Shown here one piece after another: positions 33,422-44,501 of a DNA stretch of 64,000 nucleotides. Source of the stretch: Dryocola clanedunensis subsp. sulfonylureivorans (GTDB lineage: Bacteria; Pseudomonadota; Gammaproteobacteria; Enterobacterales; Enterobacteriaceae); the NCBI RefSeq assembly GCF_016756775.1, contig NZ_JAERMU010000011.1, forward strand, positions 120,247-184,246, in the 5' to 3' direction. Both the position numbers and the translations under genes were made by a program. The notes beneath the pieces are model-generated. The model worked only from the letters and a program-made list of their open reading frames with translations, was not told where the DNA came from and ran no database searches. Within the stretch, counting starts at the first letter, position 1. Each line of letters starts with the position of its first letter.

Positions 33422-34663
33422 TCAGCCCTGCGGCTGGGGGCAGTTCTCCGCTTTCCACTTCGCAACGGCCTCAATACGGCGTTTCGTCAGCTCATCGCGA
33501 ATAGCCGGGCCGCTGAAACCCGCCTCGATAACTTCTTTGTTCGTCACGCCCTGCGCGGCCTGCCATGCGGCTCGCAGCAATCTTCCCTGCGGATAATCAC
33601 TTCCTTCGAATCCCGTACGCCCACGCGCGTCCGCTTCGCTGGTTAATGCGATTTGCTCCACGCGATGGGGCTTGCGCCAGGCGTCGATGGTATCAAACAG
33701 CTTCACGATAGTTTTTGGCTGGAGGATGGGCAGGGTATGGATCAGATCGTGATATTCCGCGACCAGCTTTGCCAGATCGCGGATCTCGTTCGGCACCCGC
33801 ATGCGCTGGCAGATATTCTCCACCAGCTTCACGCCGGCAGGCCCGTGCCCGTGGTGGCGAGGCCAGAACTCTTTAGGCGTCAGGCCTTTCCCCAGGTCGT
33901 GGCAGAGAGTGGCAAAACGCACGTCTACTTCCGGGCTGAGCTGCGCGGCAATGGCCAGCGTCATCAGCACGTGAATGCCGGTGTCGATTTCCGGGTGCCA
34001 CTTCGCCGGGGCCGGAACGCCAAACAGAGCGTCAATTTCCGGGAACAGGACGGCAAGCGCGCCGCATTTGCGCAGCACGTCGAAATAAACCTGGGGATTA
34101 CGTGAGGTGAGTGCGTTTTCCGTTTCCTTCCACACGCGTTCTGGCGTCAGGTGCGCCAGCTCTCCGCCTTCGGCCATGCTTGTTATCAGGGCCAGGGTTT
34201 CGGGGGCAATCTGGAAATTCAGGTGGGCGTAACGCGCGGCAAAACGCGCCACGCGTAAAACGCGTAGCGGATCTTCGTTAAATGCCGGGGAGACGTGGCG
34301 TAGAAGGCGCTTTTCGATATCTGCTCGCCCGTTGTAGGGATCGACCAGTTCGCCGTGTTCATCCTGGGCGATAGCATTGATGGTGAGATCGCGGCGCAGC
34401 AGATCCTGCTCAAGCGTGACGTCAGGCGCGGCATAACAGGTGAAACCTGTATAACCTTGGCCTGATTTGCGCTCGGTGCGAGCCAGCGCGTACTCTTCGC
34501 GGGATTCTGGATGCAGGAAAACCGGGAAATCTTTCCCGACCTGTTGATAGCCCACATCCAGCATTTCCTGCGGGGTTGCGCCAACCACGACCCAATCTTT
34601 ATCTTTGACCGGTAGTTTTAACAACCCATCACGAACGGCACCACCGACCAGATAAATCTTCAC
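33422..34663 (-). CDS. cca: Multifunctional CCA-adding tRNA nucleotidyltransferase
   Basis: Adds or repairs the CCA end of tRNAs without a template. 413 residues (E. coli 412). The nucleotidyltransferase head starts [23 protein letters not shown] with the GGAVRD motif; the [11 protein letters not shown] loop follows. The C-terminal HD domain (about residues 225-330, [12 protein letters not shown] and KLVAEYHDL) gives phosphatase and phosphodiesterase activity typical of gamma-proteobacterial enzymes. It lies after ygiM on the minus strand with a 66-bp gap. Confidence 0.97.
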   Translation of the reverse strand: MKIYLVGGAVRDGLLKLPVKDKDWVVVGATPQEMLDVGYQQVGKDFPVFLHPESREEYALARTERKSGQGYTGFTCYAAPDVTLEQDLLRRDLTINAIAQDEHGELVDPYNGRADIEKRLLRHVSPAFNEDPLRVLRVARFAARYAHLNFQIAPETLALITSMAEGGELAHLTPERVWKETENALTSRNPQVYFDVLRKCGALAVLFPEIDALFGVPAPAKWHPEIDTGIHVLMTLAIAAQLSPEVDVRFATLCHDLGKGLTPKEFWPRHHGHGPAGVKLVENICQRMRVPNEIRDLAKLVAEYHDLIHTLPILQPKTIVKLFDTIDAWRKPHRVEQIALTSEADARGRTGFEGSDYPQGRLLRAAWQAAQGVTNKEVIEAGFSGPAIRDELTKRRIEAVAKWKAENCPQPQG

Positions 34664-34729
34664 CCTTTACACCCCTGCATCGACTAATCATTACGAATAA
34701 AACGTAAGTGTAGGATACAGGGTTGCGGA

Positions 34730-35350
34730 TTAATTCATCCAGCGGTCTTTCTTCTTGCGGCTTGGGATCATGTGCGGCAGCAGTAAACCGAACAGCAGAC
34801 CAACGCCCAGCACGCCGCCGCCATACATGAACCACTGCATGATGATGGCTCGCTGCTTGTCATCCAGCTGGACGTTTGCGGCATTCACTTTCTTTTGTGC
34901 CACGATGAGCTGGTTTTTAAGCTGTTGATTTTCTTCTTTAAGCCCGCTGATAACGCCATCACTCTGTGCGACTTTCTGCTGCATTTCCGCAGTGCGCTGG
35001 TTCCAGGTGGTGTCGATATTGGTGAGCTTGTCGGTCAGGTCTTTAACCTGATTTTCCAGATCCGGTACACGGGTACGCAGGCTTGGGGTTGCGCTTAGCT
35101 GCGCAGATGGGATCCAGGAGGAGCGGCCTTTGCTGTCACGGATCTGGGAATATTTGCCCCCTTCGTTGCTTTGCAGCAGGGTTACTTCTTCGCCCGCGTT
35201 CACGGTACCTTGCAGGCGATAGTTATCACCCGGGCCACTACGAACCCAGGTACTCAATTCGTCGGAGACATAACGTTTTTCATCGGCATGGGCCACTACG
35301 GAAACGCTAAGAGAGAGCAAAGTAAGGCAAATCAGGCGTAATTTCTGCAT
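34730..35350 (-). CDS. ygiM: SH3-domain membrane protein YgiM
   Basis: 206-residue protein with a signal peptide ending near AHA (residue 22), a bacterial SH3b domain (about 25-90, WVRSGPGDNYRLQGTVNAGEEVTLLQ), a coiled coil (about 95-165, LENQVKDLTDKLTNIDTTWNQRTAEM...) and a C-terminal membrane span with a basic cytoplasmic tail (KKKDRWMN). E. coli YgiM has the same design and length; its exact role is not settled, with cell-envelope functions proposed. It is divergent from ygiF. Confidence 0.93.
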   Translation of the reverse strand: MQKLRLICLTLLSLSVSVVAHADEKRYVSDELSTWVRSGPGDNYRLQGTVNAGEEVTLLQSNEGGKYSQIRDSKGRSSWIPSAQLSATPSLRTRVPDLENQVKDLTDKLTNIDTTWNQRTAEMQQKVAQSDGVISGLKEENQQLKNQLIVAQKKVNAANVQLDDKQRAIIMQWFMYGGGVLGVGLLFGLLLPHMIPSRKKKDRWMN

Positions 35351-35613
35351 TAGTTGATCATTATTGTCATAAAGTGTGGAACGATAGTAGTGGCATCAGT
35401 CTGACGGTGCAATCCGTAAACCTGAATGGGAATCATCCTGGTGTGAATTTAGCCACTACGGCAATGTTTACCCCTTATCCACGGGGTCGGCGGCCATCAA
35501 ATTGCGCGCGATGCGTGGCAATTTACGGCAAAATATTATCTACTGACCAACAATAAGTTATTAAGTTCGCCAGGATTGCTCTCCTGCGTGACGCAACTAT
35601 AAGTAAAACGACG

Positions 35614-36912
35614 ATGCCACAAGAAATCGAACTCAAGTTTATCGTAAATCCTGCTGCGCTGGACACCCTGCGCACCACCCTGAATTCCCTTGAAAGCGTT
35701 CATAGCGAACCACGCCAACTGCTTAATATCTATTACGAAACAGCTGAGAATACGCTGCGCAGTCATGATATGGGCCTGCGCATTCGCGGAGTGGACGGTC
35801 AGTATGAAATGACGATGAAAATTGCCGGCCGCGTTATCGGCGGGCTTCATCAGCGTCCTGAATACAACGTTGAATTGAGCAAAGCTGAGCTGGACCTGTC
35901 CCTGTTACCAGCCGAAGTCTGGCCGGAGGGCACCGATATCGGCAGGCTGCAGGCGGAGCTGAAACCGCTGTTCAGCACCGATTTTACGCGTGAGAAGTGG
36001 GTGGTTACTCACGGCGGAAGCAAGATAGAGCTTGCCCTGGATCTGGGTGATGTCAAAGCTGATGAGCTAAGCGAAGCGCTCTGCGAGCTGGAGCTTGAGC
36101 TGTTGGAAGGTGAAACGTCTGCGGTCCTTGAACTCGCACAGCAGCTGGTTACCCAGCCGGGGCTGCGTCAGGGCAGCCTGAGCAAAGCCGCACGGGGCTA
36201 TCACCTGGCGCAGGGCGATGCCGCTCGTGAAATCAAACCGCTGACCGTGCTGCGTGTCGCACCAAAAGCCACGGTAGAGCAAGGGCTTGAAGGTGCGCTG
36301 GAGATGGCACTTGCCCACTGGCAGTATCACGAAGAGCTTTGGGTACGCGGCAGCAAGCAGGCGAAGGCCGCAGTGCAAAATGCCGTGGGCCTGGTGCGCC
36401 ACGCACTGGCGCTGTTTGGCGGAATTATCCCACGCAAAGCGAGCACTCACTTACGCGAGGCATTAATGGCCTACGAAGCGATGCTGGCGCAAAACGGCAA
36501 AGCTGAAGAGCTGGTCTACAGCGTGGAGAGCAGCCAGGCAAAACTCGCTCTGACCGAATGGTTGGTTAACCGTGAGTGGCAAAAGTTTGTTGATGATAAA
36601 AATAGCGTGAAGCTTGCTGGCTCTTTCAAACGCTTCGCCGATACCCATCTTTCCCGCCATGCCGCAGAGCTGCGCACAACCTTCCAGCGTCCTCTGGGGG
36701 ATAGCTATGGCGATCAGCTGCCGCGTCTGGCTCGTGAAACTGACTCCATTCGCATTTTGGCCGGGGTCTATGACGACGCCGTCACCCACCCGTGGCTGGA
36801 CAACTGGCAGGGGCTGCGTCACGCCATTACTACCAGACAGCAGGTTGAGATCGAACATTATCGTAATGAGGCTATCTCGCAGGCGCCGTTCTGGCTGCAC
36901 AGCGGGAAATAA
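35614..36912 (+). CDS. ygiF: Inorganic triphosphatase YgiF (CYTH-CHAD)
   Basis: 432-residue enzyme hydrolysing inorganic triphosphate. The N-terminal CYTH domain (1-200) begins MPQEIELKFIV with the diagnostic ExExK signature; the C-terminal CHAD domain (about 220-430) is a histidine-rich helical polyphosphate-binding bundle (RHALALFGGIIPRKAS, LRHAITTRQQVE). E. coli YgiF is 433 residues. It precedes glnE by 22 bp, as in E. coli, so the two are probably cotranscribed. Confidence 0.95.
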   Translation: MPQEIELKFIVNPAALDTLRTTLNSLESVHSEPRQLLNIYYETAENTLRSHDMGLRIRGVDGQYEMTMKIAGRVIGGLHQRPEYNVELSKAELDLSLLPAEVWPEGTDIGRLQAELKPLFSTDFTREKWVVTHGGSKIELALDLGDVKADELSEALCELELELLEGETSAVLELAQQLVTQPGLRQGSLSKAARGYHLAQGDAAREIKPLTVLRVAPKATVEQGLEGALEMALAHWQYHEELWVRGSKQAKAAVQNAVGLVRHALALFGGIIPRKASTHLREALMAYEAMLAQNGKAEELVYSVESSQAKLALTEWLVNREWQKFVDDKNSVKLAGSFKRFADTHLSRHAAELRTTFQRPLGDSYGDQLPRLARETDSIRILAGVYDDAVTHPWLDNWQGLRHAITTRQQVEIEHYRNEAISQAPFWLHSGK

Positions 36913-36934
36913 TCGTATGTAGGGATATACCATC

Positions 36935-39793
36935 ATGATGCCGCACTCGCTTCTTTTACAGCAGCACCTGCAGGCGGTTTTACCGCGCCTGTCACAAGAG
37001 ATCGTAAGCCAGCAGCTGAGCGCGCAAGCGCGGGCCGTGCTGGCATTCAGTGATTTTGTTTGCGACAGCATGGTGGCTTATCCCGCCTGGCTGGCAGAGC
37101 TTGAACAGCAGGCACCGCAGGCGGACGAGTGGCAGCACTATGCCGCCTGGCTGCAAGATGAACTGCAGGAGGTCCATGACGAAACGGCGTTGATGAAGGC
37201 GCTGCGCCTGTTCCGCCGCCGTATCATGGTGCGCATCGCCTGGGCGCAAACGTTGCAACTGGTGCCAACGGAAAACTCACTACGGCAGCTGAGCGTACTC
37301 GCGGAAACGTTGATTATCGCCGCTCGCGACTGGCTGTATGACGCGTGCTGTCGCGAATGGGGCACGCCATGCAATCAGGCAGGCGTTCCGCAGCCGCTGA
37401 TGATCCTCGGTATGGGCAAGCTGGGCGGCGGCGAGCTCAATTTCTCCTCCGATATCGATCTCATTTTTGCCTGGCCGGAAAACGGCTCTACGCAGGGCGG
37501 ACGCCGCGAATTAGATAACGCGCAGTTCTTCACCCGCCTTGGACAAAAACTGATTAAAGTGCTCGACCAGCCCACGCAGGACGGCTTCGTCTACCGCGTG
37601 GATATGCGGCTACGCCCATTTGGCGACAGCGGCCCGCTGGTGCTGAGCTTTGCGGCGCTGGAAGACTATTACCAGGAGCAGGGACGAGACTGGGAGCGCT
37701 ATGCGATGGTCAAGGCGCGTATTATGGGCGACCAGGACGATACGTGGAGCCAGGAGCTGCGCAACATGCTCCGCCCGTTCGTTTTCCGTCGCTACATCGA
37801 TTTCAGCGTCATCCAGTCGCTGCGCAATATGAAGGGGATGATTGCCCGTGAAGTGCGCCGGCGTGGGCTGACGGATAACATCAAGCTCGGTGCGGGCGGT
37901 ATCCGCGAAACTGAGTTTATCGTGCAGGTTTTCCAGCTGATTCGCGGTGGACGCGAGCCGTCTCTCCAGTCCCGCTCGCTGCTCCCCACTCTTGAAGCAA
38001 TCCAGCAGCTGCATCTGCTGCCGGATGAGGACGCGCAAAAGCTGCGTACCTCCTATCTCTATCTGCGTCGCCTTGAGAATCTGCTGCAAAGCATCAATGA
38101 CGAACAGACGCAGACGCTGCCCGGCGACGATCTTAACCGCGCCCGCCTGGCGTGGGGGATGGACGAAACGGACTGGGATTCACTACAGCTGACGCTACAA
38201 AACCATATGAACGACGTGCGTCAGGTCTTTAACGATCTGATTGGCGACGATGAGCCCGAGGTGGGCGAAGACAAAATTGCCGAAGCCTGGCGTGAGCTGT
38301 GGCAGGATGCGCTGGATGCCGATGATGACACCGCCGTGCTCGGCCACCTGACTCCGCAAGCGCGGGGCGAGGTGCTGGAGCTGGTGGCTGAATTCCGCCA
38401 GGACACTGACAAGCGCACCATTGGTCCGCGCGGCAGACAAGTGCTGGATCAGCTCATGCCGCGCCTGCTGTGCGAAGCCTGTTCCCGCAACGATGCGCCG
38501 TTGCCGTTATCGCGATTGATCCCACTGCTGCTGGGTATCGTGACCCGCACAACCTATCTTGAGCTGCTGACGGAATATCCCGGCGCGCTGAAGCACCTCA
38601 TCACCCTCTGCGCCGCATCGCCGATGATTGCCGGGCAGCTGGCACGTTACCCGCTGCTGCTTGATGAATTACTCGATCCGAACACGCTTTATCAGCCGAC
38701 GGCGACGGATGCCTATAAAGATGAGCTTCGTCAGTATCTGCTACGCGTGCCGGAAGAGGACGAAGAGCAGCAGCTCGAGGCCCTTCGTCAGTTTAAACAG
38801 GCCCAGCTGTTGCGCGTCGCCGCCGCCGATATGACCGGTGCGCTGCCGGTCATGAAGGTCAGCGACCATCTCACCTGGCTTGCAGAGGCGATTATCGATG
38901 CCGTTGTTCAGCAGGCCTGGACGCAGATGGTGGCGCGCTATGGGCAGCCAAAGCATCTGCGCGAACGTGAAGGCCGCGGTTTTGCCGTCGTCGGCTATGG
39001 AAAAATGGGCGGCTGGGAGCTGGGCTATAGTTCTGACCTGGACCTGGTTTTCCTGCACGACTGCCCGGCTGATGTGATGACAGATGGCGAGCGTGAAATC
39101 GACGGCCGCCAGTTTTACCTGCGCCTTGCGCAACGCATCATCCATCTGTTCAGCACGCGTACCTCCTCCGGCATTTTGTACGAGGTCGATGCACGCCTGC
39201 GCCCGTCGGGTGCGGCTGGCATGCTGGTGACGACCGCCGAATCCTTTGCTGATTATCAGCAAAACGAAGCCTGGACATGGGAACATCAGGCGCTGGTTCG
39301 CGCCCGTATCGTCTACGGCGATCCCCAGCTGAACCGCGAGTTTGATGCTATTCGTCAGCAGATCCTTTGCCGTCCACGCGAAGGTGAGAAATTACAGACC
39401 GAGGTGCGGGAAATGCGCGAAAAAATGCGTGCGCATCTTGGGGGTAAACATCGCGATCGTTTTGATATCAAAGCGGATCAGGGTGGGATCACCGATATAG
39501 AATTTATTACCCAGTATCTGGTTTTGCGTTATGCGGCACAGGCCCCAAAACTGACGCGCTGGTCCGACAATGTGCGCATTCTGGAATTAATGGCGCAAAA
39601 CGACATTATGGGTGATGACGAAGCGAAGGCGCTGACGCATGCTTACGTCACTTTGCGGGATGAGCTACACCATCTCGCGTTACAAGAGCTGCCGGGTAAT
39701 GTGGCGCTGGATGCGTTCGTGAACGAGCGTGAACAGGTCGAGCGCAGCTGGAAAGCATGGCTGGGCGAGGCGCAAACGCGCGTGGAAGCGTAA
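36935..39793 (+). CDS. glnE: Glutamine synthetase adenylyltransferase/deadenylylase GlnE
   Basis: Bifunctional regulator that adds AMP to, or removes it from, glutamine synthetase according to PII state and glutamine. 952 residues (E. coli 946). Two nucleotidyltransferase domains are visible: the N-terminal adenylyl-removing domain at [20 protein letters not shown] (159-178) and the C-terminal adenylyl-transferase domain at [20 protein letters not shown] (about 687-706). Two adjacent ATGs could start translation; the first is given. The first 35 residues and the 440-460 region diverge most from E. coli. Confidence 0.97.
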   Translation: MMPHSLLLQQHLQAVLPRLSQEIVSQQLSAQARAVLAFSDFVCDSMVAYPAWLAELEQQAPQADEWQHYAAWLQDELQEVHDETALMKALRLFRRRIMVRIAWAQTLQLVPTENSLRQLSVLAETLIIAARDWLYDACCREWGTPCNQAGVPQPLMILGMGKLGGGELNFSSDIDLIFAWPENGSTQGGRRELDNAQFFTRLGQKLIKVLDQPTQDGFVYRVDMRLRPFGDSGPLVLSFAALEDYYQEQGRDWERYAMVKARIMGDQDDTWSQELRNMLRPFVFRRYIDFSVIQSLRNMKGMIAREVRRRGLTDNIKLGAGGIRETEFIVQVFQLIRGGREPSLQSRSLLPTLEAIQQLHLLPDEDAQKLRTSYLYLRRLENLLQSINDEQTQTLPGDDLNRARLAWGMDETDWDSLQLTLQNHMNDVRQVFNDLIGDDEPEVGEDKIAEAWRELWQDALDADDDTAVLGHLTPQARGEVLELVAEFRQDTDKRTIGPRGRQVLDQLMPRLLCEACSRNDAPLPLSRLIPLLLGIVTRTTYLELLTEYPGALKHLITLCAASPMIAGQLARYPLLLDELLDPNTLYQPTATDAYKDELRQYLLRVPEEDEEQQLEALRQFKQAQLLRVAAADMTGALPVMKVSDHLTWLAEAIIDAVVQQAWTQMVARYGQPKHLREREGRGFAVVGYGKMGGWELGYSSDLDLVFLHDCPADVMTDGEREIDGRQFYLRLAQRIIHLFSTRTSSGILYEVDARLRPSGAAGMLVTTAESFADYQQNEAWTWEHQALVRARIVYGDPQLNREFDAIRQQILCRPREGEKLQTEVREMREKMRAHLGGKHRDRFDIKADQGGITDIEFITQYLVLRYAAQAPKLTRWSDNVRILELMAQNDIMGDDEAKALTHAYVTLRDELHHLALQELPGNVALDAFVNEREQVERSWKAWLGEAQTRVEA

Positions 39794-39842
39794 TTGTGAT
39801 ATTATCTCGCGCAAAATTTTTACCCTTTCTGGAGAGTCAGGA

Positions 39843-41273
39843 ATGAAAGTAACGCTGCCCGAATACAGCCGTGCAGGCGTCATGGTCGTTGGTGATGTGA
39901 TGCTGGATCGCTACTGGTATGGCCCAACCAGCCGTATTTCCCCGGAAGCACCGGTACCGGTTGTTAAGGTTGATACCATTGAAGAGCGACCTGGCGGTGC
40001 GGCGAACGTGGCAATGAACATCGCCTCTCTTGGTGCGAATTCTCGCTTAGTTGGCCTGACGGGCATCGATGATGCAGCCCGCGCTTTGAGCCAGACGTTG
40101 ACTGGCGTGAATGTGAAGTGCGATTTTGTCTCCGTTGCGACCCATCCAACCATTACCAAGCTGCGCGTCCTTTCCCGCAACCAGCAGCTGATTCGTCTGG
40201 ATTTCGAAGAAGGTTTTGAAGGGGTTGATCCTGAACCTCTGCACGAGCGCATCAGCCAGGCGCTGCCGCACATTGGCGCGCTGGTGCTTTCTGATTACGC
40301 TAAAGGCGCGCTGGCGAGCGTGCGTGACATGATTAACCTGGCTCGCGCGGCTAAAGTTCCCGTCCTGATCGACCCTAAAGGGACTGATTTCGAGCGTTAT
40401 CGCGGTGCGACGCTGCTGACGCCAAACCTGTCCGAGTTCGAAGCCGTAGTGGGTAAATGTAAAACCGAAGCCGAGCTGGTGGAACGTGGCATGAAGCTGA
40501 TTGCCGACTACGATCTCTCCGCGCTGCTGGTCACCCGTTCCGAGCAGGGGATGACGTTGCTGCAACCGGGGCTGGAACCCGTTCATCTGCCAACGCTTGC
40601 TCAGGAAGTTTATGACGTGACCGGTGCTGGCGATACGGTGATTGGCGTGCTGGCGGCAACGCTTGCCGCGGGCAATTCACTGGAAGAAGCCTGCTACTTT
40701 GCCAACGCGGCGGCGGGTGTCGTGGTGGGTAAACTCGGGACTTCTACCGTCTCCCCAATCGAGCTGGAAAATGCCGTGCGTGGCCGCGCTGATACAGGGT
40801 TCGGCGTGATGACAGAAGCTGAGCTGAAGGTTGCCGTAGCTGCTGCCCGCAAGCGCGGTGAGAAGGTCGTTATGACCAACGGCGTGTTCGATATTCTTCA
40901 CGCGGGCCATGTCTCCTATCTTGCCAACGCCCGTAAGCTTGGCGATCGCCTGATCGTTGCGGTTAACAGCGATGCCTCTACCCGACGCCTGAAAGGGGAA
41001 ACCCGTCCGGTGAACCCGCAGGATCAGCGCATGATCGTGCTCTCCGCGCTGGAAGCGGTTGACTGGGTGGTGCTGTTTGAAGAGGACACGCCGCAGCGCC
41101 TGATTGGCGAGACCCTGCCGGACCTGCTGGTCAAAGGCGGCGATTACAAGCCAGACGATATTGCCGGCAGCAAAGAAGTGTGGGCTAACGGCGGTGAAGT
41201 GATGGTGCTGAACTTTGAAGATGGTTGTTCAACCACCAACATCATCAAAAAAATTCAAAGCCACGACGCTTAA
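39843..41273 (+). CDS. hldE: Bifunctional heptose kinase/adenylyltransferase HldE
   Basis: Makes ADP-D-glycero-beta-manno-heptose for the LPS inner core: the N-terminal ribokinase-like domain (1-318) phosphorylates C1 and the C-terminal domain (about 344-476) transfers AMP. 476 residues (E. coli 477). The kinase motif [15 protein letters not shown] and the nucleotidylyltransferase motif [12 protein letters not shown] are present. The ATG at 39843 has GGAG upstream and gives the conserved [22 protein letters not shown]; earlier in-frame starts lie in glnE. Confidence 0.97.
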   Translation: MKVTLPEYSRAGVMVVGDVMLDRYWYGPTSRISPEAPVPVVKVDTIEERPGGAANVAMNIASLGANSRLVGLTGIDDAARALSQTLTGVNVKCDFVSVATHPTITKLRVLSRNQQLIRLDFEEGFEGVDPEPLHERISQALPHIGALVLSDYAKGALASVRDMINLARAAKVPVLIDPKGTDFERYRGATLLTPNLSEFEAVVGKCKTEAELVERGMKLIADYDLSALLVTRSEQGMTLLQPGLEPVHLPTLAQEVYDVTGAGDTVIGVLAATLAAGNSLEEACYFANAAAGVVVGKLGTSTVSPIELENAVRGRADTGFGVMTEAELKVAVAAARKRGEKVVMTNGVFDILHAGHVSYLANARKLGDRLIVAVNSDASTRRLKGETRPVNPQDQRMIVLSALEAVDWVVLFEEDTPQRLIGETLPDLLVKGGDYKPDDIAGSKEVWANGGEVMVLNFEDGCSTTNIIKKIQSHDA

Positions 41274-41278
41274 GCAAT

Positions 41279-41316
41279 CCAATAACAAACGTCCCGTCAG
41301 GGGCGTTTGTTATTGC
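41279..41316 (+). terminator. Terminator of hldE
   Basis: AATAACAAACGTCCC and GGGCGTTTGTTATT form a long stem with a five-base loop, eight bases after the hldE stop. Confidence 0.85.
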
Positions 41317-41333
41317 TGACAAAGTCAGGTTTT

Positions 41334-41414
41334 GTAGGGTGGATAAGCGTAAGCGTCATCCACCATTGACGGCTGTTGTGTCGTCGGATGATGCTATCGC
41401 TTATCAGACTTACG
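41334..41414. repeat. BIME: two inverted REP units between hldE and ubiK
   Basis: The first unit GGATAAGCGTAAGCGTCATCC (41341-41361) and a second, oppositely oriented unit around GGATGATGCTATCGCTTATC (41386-41405) form a REP pair between convergent genes. Confidence 0.8.
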
Positions 41415-41458
41415 AAAAAGATTTGTCAGTCATTCCAGATGCTCCTGACGGGGCGTTT

Positions 41459-41749
41459 TTACATATGGGGTTCTGTCGGCTGGACGACTTCTGGTGTTAC
41501 TGGCGCAGCCGGGCGGTTTTCCAGCTCGCTTAAACGCTGCTCAAGCAGGGCCAGCTTCTCACGGGTGCGCAGCAATACCTGAGTCTGCACATCGAACTCT
41601 TCGCGGCTGACCAGATCCAGACGGGTTAGCTGGGACTGCAGAACCTGACGGATTTTCTTCTCGACATCATCCCCGAACTCACGAATCCCTTTCGGCATTG
41701 ACTCATGAACCTGACGGGCGATTTGCTCAATTTTTTTCGGGTCAATCAT
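41459..41749 (-). CDS. ubiK: Ubiquinone biosynthesis accessory factor UbiK (YqiC)
   Basis: 96-residue coiled-coil protein (BMFP family) assisting aerobic ubiquinone synthesis with UbiJ. It begins [26 protein letters not shown] and has a C-terminal coiled coil ([16 protein letters not shown]). The C-terminal tail is more proline- and valine-rich than in E. coli. The start at 41749 is the conserved one; an ATG four codons upstream (41761) is an alternative. It is divergent from ribB across the riboswitch region. Confidence 0.92.
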   Translation of the reverse strand: MIDPKKIEQIARQVHESMPKGIREFGDDVEKKIRQVLQSQLTRLDLVSREEFDVQTQVLLRTREKLALLEQRLSELENRPAAPVTPEVVQPTEPHM

Positions 41750-41823
41750 AGTGGTTTCCATTTAGCCTGCGTGAATAATTCAATTGTAATGCCTGATTGC
41801 CAGGGGATAAACCTGAAATGGCG

Positions 41824-41852
41824 TTGCCAGCGAAAATCATCGGCGCTATAGT
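41824..41852 (+). promoter_or_regulatory. Promoter of the ribB transcript
   Basis: TTGCCA (41824-41829) and TATAGT (41847-41852) are spaced by exactly 17 bp, with transcription expected a few bases before the FMN aptamer. Confidence 0.8.
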
Positions 41853-41862
41853 AAGTCTGCTT

Positions 41863-42008
41863 ATTCTCAGGGCGGGGCGAAACTCCCCACCGGCGGTAAA
41901 TCAGCGAACGCTGAAAGCCCGCGAGCGCTCCGGATCACGCCGGAGGTCAGCAGATCCGGTGTAATTCCGGGGCCGACGGTTAAAGTCCGGATGGGAGAGA
42001 GTAACGAC
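41863..42008 (+). ncRNA. FMN riboswitch (RFN element) upstream of ribB
   Basis: The conserved six-stem junction sequence is present: TTCTCAGGGCGGGGCGAAA at the 5' side, CCCCACCGGCGGTAAAT, the variable arm, then CCGGGGCCGACGGTTAAAG, TCCGGATGGGAGAGAGTAAC at the 3' side. It binds FMN and lowers ribB expression. Downstream, CAGGC/GCCTG (about 42014-42027) and a T-run (42038-42044) may act in the expression switch. ribB starts about 94 bases after the aptamer. In E. coli the same leader also gives the small RNA SroG. Confidence 0.96.
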
Positions 42009-42101
42009 TATGCACAGGCTCCGGCCTGCTCACGTTATTTTTTTAGCTCCTAAGACTGCCCTGATTCTGGTAACCACAATTTTAATGAGGTTTTACTTAC
42101 C

Positions 42102-42755
42102 ATGAATCAGACGCTACTTTCTGCATTTGGCACCCCGACTCAACGCGTTGAACTTGCGCTTAACGCTCTGCGCGAAGGCCGCGGTGTAATGGTTCTTGAC
42201 GATGAAAGTCGTGAGAACGAAGGCGATATGATCTTCCCTGCCGAAACCATGACCGTTGAGCAAATGGCACTGACCATTCGTCACGGCAGCGGCATTGTTT
42301 GCCTGTGCCTGACCGAAGATCGTCGTAAACAGCTCGAGCTGCCAATGATGGTGGATAACAACACCAGCGCCTACGGCACCGGTTTTACCGTGACCATCGA
42401 AGCCGCACACGGCGTGACGACCGGCGTTTCAGCCGCAGACCGTCTTACTACCGTTCGTGCAGCGATTGCCGATGACGCTAAACCTTCCGACCTGAACCGC
42501 CCGGGCCATGTATTCCCGCTGCGTGCTCAGCCTGGCGGTGTGTTAACCCGTGGTGGCCACACTGAAGCCACCATCGACCTGGTTTCTCTGGCAGGTTTCA
42601 AACCAGCCGGCGTGCTGTGTGAACTGACCAACGATGACGGCACCATGGCACGTGCGCCGGAGTGCATCACCTTTGCCCGCCTGCACAACATGGCAGTAGT
42701 CACTATCGAGGACCTGGTTGAATACCGCCAGACCCACGAGCGTAAAGCCAGCTGA
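42102..42755 (+). CDS. ribB: 3,4-dihydroxy-2-butanone 4-phosphate synthase RibB
   Basis: Riboflavin pathway enzyme converting ribulose 5-phosphate to 3,4-dihydroxybutanone 4-phosphate and formate. 217 residues as in E. coli, a stand-alone form without the GTP cyclohydrolase II domain. Metal- and substrate-binding motifs [13 protein letters not shown] and [24 protein letters not shown] are intact. It is controlled by the FMN riboswitch in its 5' leader and ends with a strong terminator. Confidence 0.98.
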   Translation: MNQTLLSAFGTPTQRVELALNALREGRGVMVLDDESRENEGDMIFPAETMTVEQMALTIRHGSGIVCLCLTEDRRKQLELPMMVDNNTSAYGTGFTVTIEAAHGVTTGVSAADRLTTVRAAIADDAKPSDLNRPGHVFPLRAQPGGVLTRGGHTEATIDLVSLAGFKPAGVLCELTNDDGTMARAPECITFARLHNMAVVTIEDLVEYRQTHERKAS

Positions 42756-42765
42756 TAAAGATAAA

Positions 42766-42791
42766 AGACCCGGTTCTAACCGGGTTTTTTA
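42766..42791 (+). terminator. Terminator of ribB
   Basis: ACCCGGTT and AACCGGGT form an 8-bp stem with a two-base loop followed by six T residues. The T-run abuts the 3' end of the convergent zupT gene. Confidence 0.92.
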
Positions 42792-43559
42792 TTAGCCGAT
42801 GCCGCTCGTTTGCAGCAGCGTCAGGCTTAGCCCCATTACCGCCATCCCACAAAGCACGCCATAACTCGGATTGTTGTGCGGGTCGATCTCTTTGGCCAGC
42901 GGCATCAGCTCATCCACCGACAGCGCAACCATAATGCCCGCCACTGCCGCCATAACAGAAGCCATCACCACTGGTGAAATCATCGTGCCAAGAATCAGCC
43001 ATGCCAGCACACCGCCGAGGATCTCCGCAAGTCCCGAAACACCGGCCCAGAGAATAGCTTTACGCTTCGATCCCGTTGCTGCGTAAACCGGCCCTGCTAC
43101 TGCAAGTCCTTCAGGAATATTATGCAACGCTACCGCCAGGGCAATGCCCAGGCCCAGCTCAAGGTTACTACTGGCCGTAACAAAGGTGGCGATACCTTCC
43201 GGGAAGTTATGCAGGCTGATGCCGAGCGTGAGTAGCAGGGCAGTACGGCGAAGATTTGGCGGCTTGATTGAGCTATCCATCAGGTCCTGCGGATGAGCGT
43301 GGGGCAGCGTGCGATCGAGGGCAAAATAGCCCACCAGCCCGAGAATGAACATGCCATAGCCCAGCACCGGGGACATCCCCGTGGTATGCAGCGCGGCGGG
43401 CAGCATCTCCATCAATGAAATAAGCAGCATTATCCCCGCGGCGAAACCTAGCGAAAACGCCAGTACGCGATTCGACGGCTTTTGGCCGAGTACGTCGAGA
43501 AAAGCGCCGATAAACGTAGCGCCCCCGGCTAACAGCGTGAGAATTAATGGGACTGACAT
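42792..43559 (-). CDS. zupT: ZIP-family metal importer ZupT
   Basis: Inner-membrane transporter taking up zinc and also iron, cobalt and manganese. 255 residues (E. coli 257), eight expected spans. The metal-site helices [10 protein letters not shown] and [11 protein letters not shown], typical of the ZIP family, are intact, and a histidine-bearing loop (HAHPQDLMD) lies between spans 3 and 4. It is convergent with ribB and divergent from ygiD, as in E. coli. Confidence 0.96.
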   Translation of the reverse strand: MSVPLILTLLAGGATFIGAFLDVLGQKPSNRVLAFSLGFAAGIMLLISLMEMLPAALHTTGMSPVLGYGMFILGLVGYFALDRTLPHAHPQDLMDSSIKPPNLRRTALLLTLGISLHNFPEGIATFVTASSNLELGLGIALAVALHNIPEGLAVAGPVYAATGSKRKAILWAGVSGLAEILGGVLAWLILGTMISPVVMASVMAAVAGIMVALSVDELMPLAKEIDPHNNPSYGVLCGMAVMGLSLTLLQTSGIG

Positions 43560-43678
43560 TCAGGCTCCTTCTTCACATTCAAATTTCCTGATGATCTTCA
43601 TCATGCTTATCTGAGTTCTTCCCACATCAATTGGGGATAGAGTTGTGTCATTCAAGTGAATTAACAAAGGACATCACC

Positions 43679-44467
43679 ATGACAACCCAACGTATGCCCG
43701 CGCTTTTTCTCGGTCACGGTAGCCCGATGAACATACTGGAAGATAACCAATATACCCAGGCATGGCGGCATTTGGGAGAAACTCTGCCGCGTCCGAAAGC
43801 GATTGTTGTGGTGTCCGCACACTGGTTCACCCGTGGCACCGGAGTCACCGCGATGGAAGCGCCAAAAACCATCCATGATTTTGGTGGTTTCCCTCAGGCG
43901 CTTTACGATACTCATTATCCGGCCCCCGGCTCTCCTGAGCTGGCACAGCAGCTTGTCGATTTGCTGGCACCAGAGCACGTCACGCTGGATAAAGAGGCCT
44001 GGGGTTTCGACCACGGCTCCTGGGGCGTATTAATCAAGATGTACCCGGATGCGGATATTCCGATGGTGCAGTTGAGTATCGACAGCACCAGGCCAAACGC
44101 GTGGCATTATGAAATGGGCCGCAAGCTGGCGACGCTGCGCGACCAGGGCATCATGTTGGTGGCCAGTGGTAACGTGGTGCATAACCTGCGCACCGCACGT
44201 TGGCACGGTGAAAACACTCCTTATCCGTGGGCCGAGTCGTTTAACCAGTATGTGAAAGATAATCTTACCTGGCAGGGGGCGACCGAGGCGCATCCCCTGG
44301 TGAACTATCTGCAACACGAAGGCGGTTCGCTGTCGAACCCGACGGCGGATCACTATCTGCCTCTGCTTTATGTTCTGGGAGCGTGGGATGGTCAGGAACA
44401 AATTACGATCCCGGTAGATGGCATTGAGATGGGGTCTTTAAGTATGCTTTCGGTACAGATTGGCTAA
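43679..44467 (+). CDS. ygiD: 4,5-DOPA extradiol dioxygenase-like protein YgiD
   Basis: 262-residue class III extradiol ring-cleavage dioxygenase (LigB-like). E. coli YgiD opens L-DOPA to 4,5-seco-DOPA. Metal-binding histidines are expected in LFLGHGSPMN, VSAHWFTRG and ASGNVVHNLR; GFDHGSWGVLIKMYPDADIPMVQ is highly conserved. The ATG at 43679 is used; an upstream in-frame start at 43631 has poor support, although E. coli annotation keeps a few extra N-terminal residues. The biological substrate is uncertain. Confidence 0.93.
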   Translation: MTTQRMPALFLGHGSPMNILEDNQYTQAWRHLGETLPRPKAIVVVSAHWFTRGTGVTAMEAPKTIHDFGGFPQALYDTHYPAPGSPELAQQLVDLLAPEHVTLDKEAWGFDHGSWGVLIKMYPDADIPMVQLSIDSTRPNAWHYEMGRKLATLRDQGIMLVASGNVVHNLRTARWHGENTPYPWAESFNQYVKDNLTWQGATEAHPLVNYLQHEGGSLSNPTADHYLPLLYVLGAWDGQEQITIPVDGIEMGSLSMLSVQIG

Positions 44468-44469
44468 AG

Positions 44470-44501
44470 TAAAAATGGCGCGAGATCCGCGCCATTTTTT
44501 T
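44470..44501. terminator. Bidirectional terminator between ygiD and ygiC
   Basis: ATGGCGCG and CGCGCCAT form an 8-bp stem with a five-base loop and A/T-runs on both sides, serving the convergent ygiD and tolC-ygiBC transcripts. Confidence 0.9.
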
